64,000 nt of DNA from Shewanella sp. MTB7 (GTDB lineage Bacteria; Pseudomonadota; Gammaproteobacteria; Enterobacterales; Shewanellaceae): NCBI RefSeq assembly GCF_027571385.1, contig NZ_CP085636.1, forward strand, positions 4,716,001 to 4,780,000, given 5' to 3'. The notes beneath the pieces were generated by a model. That model saw nothing but the letters and a program-made list of their open reading frames with translations, was not told the origin of the DNA and ran no database searches. The translations under genes were made by a program, and so were the position numbers. Every line of letters starts with the position of its first letter. The stretch's first letter is position 1. Shown one piece after another: positions 57,444 to 64,000 of the stretch.

Positions 57444-58613
57444 TTAGTATTTTCTCACTATAGAACCGAAGAGTACCTGCGCTTTCTTAATAAAGAGTCT
57501 GGGGTTCGACATGAATATGGTGCCAAAACCTTGCAGTTGCATGCTTCGCTCTTTTTGATAAAGCTCTTTTGCATACTTTAAATTGATTTCTCCCCATATT
57601 TTTGCAAGAGCGCCTCTATTGAGTAAAACAGGTGAAACTTCTTTTTTTGCTTTCTTAAACAGTCCAGAATTAATAGAAAGCCAGAGACCCATCCCTCTTA
57701 CAAAGATATAGTCATTCGGATCTGCATTCGCAACAACAGGGGCCAATAGCTTCGGATATAAGATCTGCAAAAAATCGAGTTTTGGCGTCATAAAACAAAA
57801 ATTCCAAGTGTGATATAAACTGCACCACTCTTGGGATAGCTCCAACTTAAGAGATCTATCTCCCTCAGAGATACTGACATTTTTGATTTTAATTGCGCCG
57901 ATAACTGCACCACTTAACGCATTGTTTTTGTAACCGGCAACAAAGTCAGCTATAACCGCCTCTGAGATATTAACTGTTAGGAAGTTTCTACGGCCTCTAA
58001 TTTCATTATCATTAATTACACCTCTGGTTCTAACTGTTATATATTGCTTAAAATCAGCATCTTTTGTTTTTGTCTTGATGACTGAGAATATATCGCCCGT
58101 TAGTTTATAAATATCAATAGCCGACCGAATAAAACCAGCTCTAATACCGCATGTGACCCTTCTTTTTTCCATGATATGTATATAAACTTGGTGCATAAAC
58201 CTATGATCTTTCACCATAGCTTTGAGTAACAAATCTAATAAATATGTATAATGTAAAGTTCGTGTGATCAGTACATTGTTGGGCTCAGAGATAAGATCAT
58301 CACGAACGGCGATAACAGCAAGCTCACACAGAGCAGGATGTTTGCTTACAATCCCCGAACGCACCTCCTCAAGAAAGAGAGCCATATCTTGGGGACAAGT
58401 AAGCCTTCCCCCTAATAAATCTATAAATCCTTTTAAATCAGATAAGTACATATCATTCTTTAATATATCATTGAGAATGTTGGGATCTGATTTCATATTC
58501 ATATCAACATTCAGCTTTTCAATCACACAGTCTAACGTATAAGGCTTATTTACCTTGAAAATAGAAACGTTTTTTGTAATCTTGTTTGTCAGCGTTAACT
58601 CTTCAATTTCCAT
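57444..58613 (-). CDS. Unrecognised 389-residue protein
   Basis: Translation is likely: GGAGG precedes the ATG by four bases. The protein is soluble, rich in lysine, isoleucine and asparagine, with no signal peptide. Helical segments occupy residues 40-200 (for example LHYTYLLDLLLKAMVKDHRF), and a short beta-like stretch at RGVINDNEIRGRRNFLTVNI loosely resembles a PilZ entry motif (RGRRNF), but the rest of that domain is not evident. The C-terminal part is basic (NPRLFIKKAQVLFGSIVRKY). A perfect 44-bp palindrome lies 44 bp upstream. AT-rich composition relative to the backbone suggests acquisition. I do not assign a function. Confidence 0.7.
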   Translation of the reverse strand: MEIEELTLTNKITKNVSIFKVNKPYTLDCVIEKLNVDMNMKSDPNILNDILKNDMYLSDLKGFIDLLGGRLTCPQDMALFLEEVRSGIVSKHPALCELAVIAVRDDLISEPNNVLITRTLHYTYLLDLLLKAMVKDHRFMHQVYIHIMEKRRVTCGIRAGFIRSAIDIYKLTGDIFSVIKTKTKDADFKQYITVRTRGVINDNEIRGRRNFLTVNISEAVIADFVAGYKNNALSGAVIGAIKIKNVSISEGDRSLKLELSQEWCSLYHTWNFCFMTPKLDFLQILYPKLLAPVVANADPNDYIFVRGMGLWLSINSGLFKKAKKEVSPVLLNRGALAKIWGEINLKYAKELYQKERSMQLQGFGTIFMSNPRLFIKKAQVLFGSIVRKY

Positions 58614-58657
58614 ATTGCCTCCGATAAATTCTTCATGATGTCAAAAGAATCTTCTAT

Positions 58658-58701
58658 TTTTGTTCACTTATGCTGCTATATAGCAGCATAAGTGAACAAA
58701 A
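58658..58701. repeat. 44-bp perfect palindrome
   Basis: Each 22-base arm runs TTTTGTTCACTTATGCTGCTAT with its exact complement, with no spacer, centred at 58679/58680. There is no T run after the stem in either direction, so it is not a Rho-independent terminator. It lies in the leader of the 389-residue gene. Candidates are a dimeric-regulator site, a cruciform or the scar of an element. Confidence 0.8.
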
Positions 58702-58850
58702 TATGCAGGCAGTTAGACAAAGACATCTTGTTAATTTTTATAGCATAAAACTAAATAGTATGAGGTATGCTGATATGCATCATACTTCTAAAAAATACTC
58801 GCAGATAATGCAATGTTAAACGCGACGATTAATAACACTGCTCTAGCCAC

Positions 58851-58887
58851 AAAAAAGCCCTAAACGAGTCAGACTCGGCTTAGGGCT
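58851..58887 (-). terminator. Terminator of secreted duplicate 1
   Basis: On the minus strand AGCCCTAAGCCGAGTC pairs with GACTCGTTTAGGGCT around a small loop and ends in six T. The same terminator occurs at 60466-60502. Confidence 0.9.
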
Positions 58888-58933
58888 CAGCAATGTTAGA
58901 ATCGTTCAATTAAAGTAACCAACACTCAACAGA

Positions 58934-60097
58934 TTAATCCTTTAACTTTTCACGCTTATTTTGCATCATTTTACTACCCAAATAGCTGTCATCATAGTTT
59001 TTAAACGCCTTCAGCGTAGGGAGTTCAATCATCTCAACATGACTATTTTTAATCCCCCAACCAATAATGTTGTGGATTAAACCTGAGCCTTGGGCAATTT
59101 TCACATCTGTCTGGAAGTAAAGAGGAGCCTTAGACTCGTTGTTTTTACGGTATTTACTGGCGGCATAATAGATAGCATGTTGATCATTAGTAAATGCGTT
59201 GGCGTCTTTGTCTTCCTGCTCCAAACTGTTATTTCCGCTGACACAGGTCTCGGCTTTACGACATGTCTCAACAGTCTCCTTCATCACACTGGTATTTAAT
59301 GGCCAATCAGATTTTTTAGGTGATGTCTCCATCTTCTTAAACTGTCTGAAATGGGGTCGTGCCACAGATACCCATGTTGTATCCCACTTTCCAGCAACTG
59401 CATTAATTTGCCAGTTTTGACAAGTGCGATCTTTCTGCCAAGTTAATCCTGCATCAACCAAAATGTTAATATTCTGATACTCACTGCGCGCCCTATGCAT
59501 ATCGGCATTCTTTATCATACAAGCCGATATTGCTATCTCTTTAATTAACGGCTCTGAATCATATTTGGCGGCCAGCAAATGATGTAGCTCTTTGTAACGA
59601 GTCTTAAATTTAGTTTTCCAAAAATGAGGGTAGTCCCCATCAAAATTGCTACGTTTAAAGTCCAGCGTGGACGACCCTGCCTCATCTTTAACCCAATAAA
59701 TACCCGCAAAGATCCGCAGCTTAATCCCAAGCTGGTTGTTACCATCAACATCATTCCACGTCTCAACTTCATCAATTGCATCATCAATCCAGCTCGAATC
59801 CAGCACAGCTTTCTGATTTGAGTTAAGCGGCGCATCTGGTTGCAATTCAGACCATTCTAGCTGTACAACAATACCATCAACACTCTCTGCCCAGTCCGTA
59901 GGCTTTGATAAATCCGTCACATTTGGGTTGTCGAAACCATTACGAGAGCCGGGTACTTTAGACACATCGCCACGGGTATAAAATCCTGCTGCACGGTCTT
60001 TAGCTTCAACCTCCACACTTATGCCTGTACCTAAGATACCAGCGATCACAAGGGAGAGAATGGGGAAAACAGATTTTGAATTATTCAGTTTGTACAT
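58934..60097 (-). CDS. Secreted protein of unknown function, duplicate 1
   Basis: A 387-residue precursor with a signal peptide ending about SVEVEAK. The mature part alternates hydrophobic strands and helices: GIVVQLEWSELQPD, LGIKLRIFAGIY, LIKEIAISACMI and LYFQTDVKIAQ. This is the pattern of a TIM-barrel glycoside-hydrolase-like fold, with acidic residues at strand ends that could be catalytic; the family is not identified. It is closely similar to the next gene. Relative to it, three residues (TPQ) after AGIY are missing, which could affect a strand-end loop. GAGG lies upstream of the ATG, and promoter region and terminator are duplicated too. Confidence 0.75.
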   Translation of the reverse strand: MYKLNNSKSVFPILSLVIAGILGTGISVEVEAKDRAAGFYTRGDVSKVPGSRNGFDNPNVTDLSKPTDWAESVDGIVVQLEWSELQPDAPLNSNQKAVLDSSWIDDAIDEVETWNDVDGNNQLGIKLRIFAGIYWVKDEAGSSTLDFKRSNFDGDYPHFWKTKFKTRYKELHHLLAAKYDSEPLIKEIAISACMIKNADMHRARSEYQNINILVDAGLTWQKDRTCQNWQINAVAGKWDTTWVSVARPHFRQFKKMETSPKKSDWPLNTSVMKETVETCRKAETCVSGNNSLEQEDKDANAFTNDQHAIYYAASKYRKNNESKAPLYFQTDVKIAQGSGLIHNIIGWGIKNSHVEMIELPTLKAFKNYDDSYLGSKMMQNKREKLKD

Positions 60098-60465
60098 AAC
60101 TGCCTCTTTATTCTGTATATGTATGCTTAATTAAATAACCTCATATCTACAGCTATAAATACCGTCACTTATTCCATATTGTAATATTAATAGTATTTAT
60201 AAGGCGTAAAGCGTCAAGTTAACACTGCAAACAAGCTGCATCAATATGCAAGAAAACACTCAAACTTAAGCCTGAAGTAAAAAAACAGACACGAACACGA
60301 ATTAGATAATGAGATTCAAACGGTAGGTAAGCAGATATATAGCAAAGAAAATGAAAAAAACAGGAAACTAGCGAGCTTTAAATAGACTCGTAACAGATTC
60401 TGTATAACTTCCCCTTTTCTATGTATCAACTTCATGAACGCGACTATTAACACAGCTAAATTAAC
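60098..60465. repeat. Duplicated upstream region of the secreted genes (copy 1)
   Basis: The 5' flank from 60098 to about 60388 matches 61740 to about 62025 with scattered differences, including GCCTCTTTATTCTGTATATG near the gene and GCGAGCTTTAAATAG at the far end. It should hold the promoter. No ORF is present. Confidence 0.7.
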
Positions 60466-60502
60466 AAAAAAGCCCTAAACGAGTCAGACTCGGCTTAGGG
60501 CT
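60466..60502 (-). terminator. Terminator of secreted duplicate 2
   Basis: Same stem and T run as at 58851-58887, part of the tandem duplication. Confidence 0.9.
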
Positions 60503-60551
60503 CAACAATGTTAAAAGCTATCGATTAAATAACAGAATAATACTGAACAGA

Positions 60552-61739
60552 TTAATTCTTTAACTTAGTACGCTTTTTTTGCATATTATCGCTTGCCAGA
60601 TAATTAGTACTAGCAGAATTATTATCATCATATTTTTTAAAGGCTTTTAATGGCGGTAGCTCAATCAGTTTCACGTCACTATTTTGAATACCCCAATGAA
60701 TAATATTATGTATCAACACAGACCCCTGAACGACTTTAACATCGGTCTGGTAGTAAACTGGCGCCTTAGATTGATTACCGCGGTATTTACCCGCTACATA
60801 ATATAGGGGATGGCTATCGTTCGAGAATGCATTATCGTCCTTATCCTCTATCTCAAGACTGTTGTTACCGATAATACAATTCGATTCGAGTCGACAAGTT
60901 TCTACCATTGATTGCATAGTACTTTTACTTAACGGCCAATCCTTCTTTAAAGGAGGTGAAGTCATCTTCTTAAACTTCCTAAAGTGAGGGCGAGCGACAG
61001 ACACTCTAGTATTGTCCCACTTCCCCGCGACAGCTGTAATTTGCCACGTTTGACAATTCCGATCTTTTTGCCAAGTTAACCCCGCATCAACCAAAATATT
61101 AATATTCTGATACTCACTGCGTGCCCTATGCATATCGGCATTTTTTATCATACAAGCCGATATAGCAATCTCTTTAATAAGAGGCTCTGAGTCATATTTA
61201 GCGGCCAGCAACTGATGCAACTCTTTGTAACGAGTCTTAAAAGCACTTTTCCAGAAGTGTGGAAAATCGCCATCAAAATTGCTGCCTTTAAAATCCAACG
61301 TCGAAGAACCGGCCTCATTTTTTACCCATTGAGGCGTATAGATCCCTGCAAAAACCCTTAGCTTAATCCCAAGCTTATTGTTACCCGGAACATCATTCCA
61401 TGTCTCGACATCGTCAATCGCAGCATCAATCCAGCTCGAATCCAGCACAGCTTTCTGACCTGGAGCAACTGGCGCATCAGGTTGTAATGCATTCCACTCT
61501 ACCTGAACCACAATACCATCAACTTCCTTGCCCCAATCGGTAGGTTTTGATGTATCAGCAATATTTGGATCATCATAGCCATTACGCGAACCGGGCTGAT
61601 GACTTATATCGCCACGGGTATAAAACCCCTTGGCACGACTTTTAGCTTCAACTTCTACACTTATTCCCGCAGCAACAATACCAGCGACCACAAGGGAGAG
61701 CATAGGTAAAACAGATTTTGAATTATTCAGTTTGTACAT
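60552..61739 (-). CDS. Secreted protein of unknown function, duplicate 2
   Basis: A 395-residue precursor, paralogue of the preceding gene over its full length and with the same signal peptide type. GIVVQVEWNALQPD, LGIKLRVFAGIYTPQWVKNE, LIKEIAISACMI and VYYQTDVKVVQGS are matching strands; the AGIYTPQW loop is complete here and the C-terminus has a short SASTNYLASD insert. Cysteines at CMIKNAD, RNCQTW and ETCRLESNC are shared and may form disulfides. By fold pattern it may be a sugar-acting enzyme. The nearest genes give no substrate. Confidence 0.75.
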   Translation of the reverse strand: MYKLNNSKSVLPMLSLVVAGIVAAGISVEVEAKSRAKGFYTRGDISHQPGSRNGYDDPNIADTSKPTDWGKEVDGIVVQVEWNALQPDAPVAPGQKAVLDSSWIDAAIDDVETWNDVPGNNKLGIKLRVFAGIYTPQWVKNEAGSSTLDFKGSNFDGDFPHFWKSAFKTRYKELHQLLAAKYDSEPLIKEIAISACMIKNADMHRARSEYQNINILVDAGLTWQKDRNCQTWQITAVAGKWDNTRVSVARPHFRKFKKMTSPPLKKDWPLSKSTMQSMVETCRLESNCIIGNNSLEIEDKDDNAFSNDSHPLYYVAGKYRGNQSKAPVYYQTDVKVVQGSVLIHNIIHWGIQNSDVKLIELPPLKAFKKYDDNNSASTNYLASDNMQKKRTKLKN

Positions 61740-62155
61740 AACTGCCTCTTTATTCTGTATATGTATGTTTTATTAAATAACCTCATATCTACAGCTATAA
61801 ATACTGTTATTCACCTCCATATTATAATATTAATAGTATTTATAAGGCGTGAAGCATTAAACTAACATTGAAAACAAGCTGCGTCAATAAGCAAGAAAAC
61901 AGCCAAACTTAAGCCTGAAGTGAAAAAACAGATATGAATTAGATAATAAGATTCAAGCATTAGGTAAGAAAATATAGCAAAGCCAATGAACAAGAAAATG
62001 GAAGTTAAGCGAGCTTTAAATAGCTTGAGTTATTCTTAGACAAGGCATAACAACCTACCACTTAAGCTCATTATTAAATCTGAGTAAGAAGCTTAAAGTT
62101 ATGCCATTAAGAATGAATAGTACAAATAAGAATGAATAGTACAAAACCCTATTTA
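61740..62155. repeat. Duplicated upstream region (copy 2) and short direct repeat
   Basis: Matches 60098-60388 as described there. Near its far end the 18-mer AAGAATGAATAGTACAAA occurs twice in tandem (62109-62126 and 62128-62145) just after the fliB-type gene. No ORF. Confidence 0.65.
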
Positions 62156-63418
62156 CTAACGACCACAGCTTTTCAGCAAACTGAGTATCGCTTGTGAGCC
62201 AGAGAAGGAGGATTGTTGCAGAATGCTTCTAGCTGACTTTATAAAATTGGGTTTATGTAGTCTCACTACGTGGTAAACCTGAAAACACAAGACGATATCA
62301 CGTTCACTTAAGCCATTGTACTTTGCAGCCATAACGGCGAGATAACAACGTAACATAAAACAGTCGAGTATCAGTAAGTTGAACGCAGCCAATGGGTTTT
62401 TATCTGCTGTCAGCGGAAATTGCAGATGATAAATATAGTAGAGTAGATAACGGCTAAACAGATCCTCATAGGATGCCAATGCCGGAATGGCAATATCATT
62501 CCAGGCACTATTTATACGTTCCATATCCAGCTCACCCTTTGTATCTGACATGGCTAAAATGGCATCATTTAACTCACCAAATCTGGGACGAAAACGTCTC
62601 GGGTGTTCGTCACAACACATAGTATGAAGCGAAAGAAAGGTATGCAGTTGATGTTGTGGCACATAGGGGAATGATTCAAAAGCCTGTTGGAGTTCCCCAT
62701 TTTTTGCTATATGTGATAAATACATGAACTTATCATCCAACAAACCTAGCGAAGCTTGCTGCTTAGATACACTATCGGCGCAATTGACCAACATACCTAT
62801 GGCAAACAAGCTATGTTGCCAGTTTAAATGTTCATCGAGCAACAACTCGATACTATAGTCATAGGCCTTGACAGCCCACTCCGGCACGGATCTAGGAAAA
62901 ACATCCTTTTCGGTCGCATGACTCTCAAAGATAAAAGCATCCGTACCAAACAATATCTGCCTGGCAGCCTCAGGACAGGACAACGAAAGACTTTCGAATG
63001 TATCAGCCCCTCTCACTCTAGAGATCCTGGGGTAACTTCTGCAGGTGTCACTCAAGGCATCTTCTCCCGCGAGAACATGGATCTTACAAAGCTTGTTCTG
63101 TTGCAGAAACGGACACTTCCCCTGATCATTAAAGCGAATAATGATCAAATCATCATCTTTGTTGTTAATTAACTGCATCGAATCTTCAGCTAGACTCTTC
63201 AACTCCGGATGCGCCATCGTTTTGTGATAACTTGCTTTATCGACATGAACCGACCAGTCGATACAACAGGAATCTTCGCAGTCGGGACCTATGCAGTGAA
63301 GTTCACTGACACGTAAAGCACGCTGCTTTTGCAGCCGATAGTTAAACACGGCTGCGCGCGGCCTATCCTTATTTGTAGTGTTTAATGAAGAACTCAGGGA
63401 ACAAAACCAAACTTGCAT
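62156..63418 (-). CDS. fliB: FliB-type lysine-N-methylase
   Basis: Predicted methylase of flagellin lysines. The cysteine cluster is characteristic: CIGPDCEDSCCIDW near residue 42, CPFLQQNKLCKIH near 102 and CRSYPR near 125, probably an iron-sulfur or metal site. The remaining ~290 residues are helical. Length 420 residues with the first ATG at 63418, which overlaps the end of the upstream CPBP gene by 50 bp; a GTG at 63349 is a possible real start, so the first ~23 residues are uncertain. No flagellar genes are nearby. Confidence 0.82.
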   Translation of the reverse strand: MQVWFCSLSSSLNTTNKDRPRAAVFNYRLQKQRALRVSELHCIGPDCEDSCCIDWSVHVDKASYHKTMAHPELKSLAEDSMQLINNKDDDLIIIRFNDQGKCPFLQQNKLCKIHVLAGEDALSDTCRSYPRISRVRGADTFESLSLSCPEAARQILFGTDAFIFESHATEKDVFPRSVPEWAVKAYDYSIELLLDEHLNWQHSLFAIGMLVNCADSVSKQQASLGLLDDKFMYLSHIAKNGELQQAFESFPYVPQHQLHTFLSLHTMCCDEHPRRFRPRFGELNDAILAMSDTKGELDMERINSAWNDIAIPALASYEDLFSRYLLYYIYHLQFPLTADKNPLAAFNLLILDCFMLRCYLAVMAAKYNGLSERDIVLCFQVYHVVRLHKPNFIKSARSILQQSSFSGSQAILSLLKSCGR

Positions 63419-64000
63419 TTATTAAAAAATGTATCAGAATTAGAAATTCTAAACGTTTGAATTTATTTAGAATAAAACAAGTCCCAAAAATCAGGCTAAA
63501 AACCACATAATTTAAAGTTAGCCCTAAACTTCTAAATTCCCCATGAATAAATACAAATGAAATCGCAATTATTGGTAGTATAAACCAAAGGTTTGGTATT
63601 ATTCGTTTTAGTCGTGTTAATACAAACCCTCTAAATATCACATCTTCTGTAATAGCAGCTGTAAATGCTAGAACAATAATAGTAACTAAACACTCTAATG
63701 TGCTAATTGGGCCAATAAATCCTGCTAGGGATATTGTTGGAAGCTCGTTTCCATAATATATTATTGGAATAATAAGTGCTGAAACTATTAATATAGCTAA
63801 CATCCCGATAAACCAATGTTTATGTTTAATAAACCATGACTAATCAACTCCAACAGAACTCCAGGTTTCATTATTTTTTATTAACGCATATCTTATAAAT
63901 AAAAATGAAACCCAATGAAACAACAAATTAGAGAAAACAAAATACCACCATTCAGTTCTTTCATTATTATTATGTAATGATGAAATAAAATCATCTGGTA
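63369..64000 (-). pseudogene. CPBP family intramembrane protease interrupted by an amber codon
   Basis: A 144-residue frame from ATG 63803 has the CPBP motifs EDVIFRGFVLTRLKR (glutamate-arginine motif), SFVFIHGE and HFLINASLV, with about five helices. The same frame continues upstream through SWFIKHKHWFIG, is stopped by TAG at 63840-63842 and then reads on as FVFSNLLFHWVSFLFIRYA and NETWSSVGVD to the window edge. The continuing membrane-like sequence on both sides indicates one gene split by a single nonsense change (for example TGG to TAG). A sequencing error or a functional shorter start are alternatives. Confidence 0.65.

Larger units (their letters stand above)
58614..58933. other. Intergenic region between the 389-residue gene and the secreted duplicate
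   Basis: 320 bp that hold the 44-bp palindrome and the terminator described separately; otherwise AT-rich with no gene. Confidence 0.6.

Noticed and set aside
58658..58701. Terminator for the duplicated secreted gene
   Set aside because: The palindrome begins with T and ends with A on both strands, so no U run follows; the actual terminator is at 58851-58887.

Overview
This window is chromosomal DNA from a marine gammaproteobacterium, almost certainly a Shewanella. The evidence is a run of gene blocks as I remember them from Shewanella: proB-proA, an M17 aminopeptidase, pepD, dinB, paired bacterioferritins, nqrABCDEF-apbE-nqrM, luxS, hdfR/maoP with a QEGLA-motif protease, and sirB2-sirB1-DUF819-kdsA. 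Protein sequences agree closely with Vibrio and Shewanella relatives (Nqr subunits, HdfR, RlmG, PepD). I saw no rRNA, tRNA, CRISPR array, insertion sequence with transposase, or prophage.

Layout. 1-4.1 kb: end of an unidentified gene, proline biosynthesis (proBA) and a purine permease. 4.2-5.3 kb: a noncoding block with two tandem, related minus-strand transcription units that end in the same terminator; one also carries a 30-codon ORF. 5.3-10.5 kb: two peptidases and the SOS polymerase dinB behind a near-consensus LexA box. 10.6-13 kb: a two-gene bacterioferritin operon whose subunits have complementary active sites, and a diguanylate cyclase. 13.3-21 kb: the Na+-translocating NADH:quinone reductase operon with its flavin transferase ApbE and maturation factor NqrM, interrupted by a MITE-like element between nqrF and apbE. 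21.4-26.3 kb: luxS, a 2-oxoacid-type TRAP transporter, bolA and gcvR. 26.7-32.2 kb: a LuxR/CsgD-like regulator followed by a complete chaperone-usher pilus operon. 32.2-34.1 kb: alkB-like and rlmG. 34.1-37.2 kb: an accessory island with three tandem intergenic repeat units and then what looks like a solitary integron gene cassette (attC plus a matching 5' boundary) carrying a DUF4062 gene. 37.2-49 kb: outer-membrane barrel, adenine deaminase, fatty-acid hydroxylase, DUF2804, YajG, periplasmic cyclophilin, AmpG, YajQ, VanZ-like, PanE-like, NSS transporter with its MetS small subunit. 48-57 kb: hdfR/maoP, QEGLA protease, PAP2, DMT exporter, kdsA, DUF819, sirB1, sirB2. 57-64 kb: accessory genes comprising an unrecognised 389-residue protein with a 44-bp perfect palindrome in front, a tandem duplication of a secreted protein of unknown function, a FliB-type lysine methylase and a CPBP protease interrupted by an amber codon.

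How the parts fit. The backbone covers energy conversion (Nqr), iron storage, cell-wall and LPS precursor metabolism (AmpG, KdsA), purine salvage (permease, adenine deaminase) and signalling (LuxS, GGDEF). The material most worth a second look is noncoding or recently acquired: the tandem RNA block at 4.27-5.22 kb, the integron-type cassette at 35.47-36.67 kb, a family of short hairpins with GGA in the loop found at three intergenic sites, and the duplicated secreted-protein locus at 58.8-62 kb. Gene starts were chosen from Shine-Dalgarno spacing and family alignment from memory; no database search was run.
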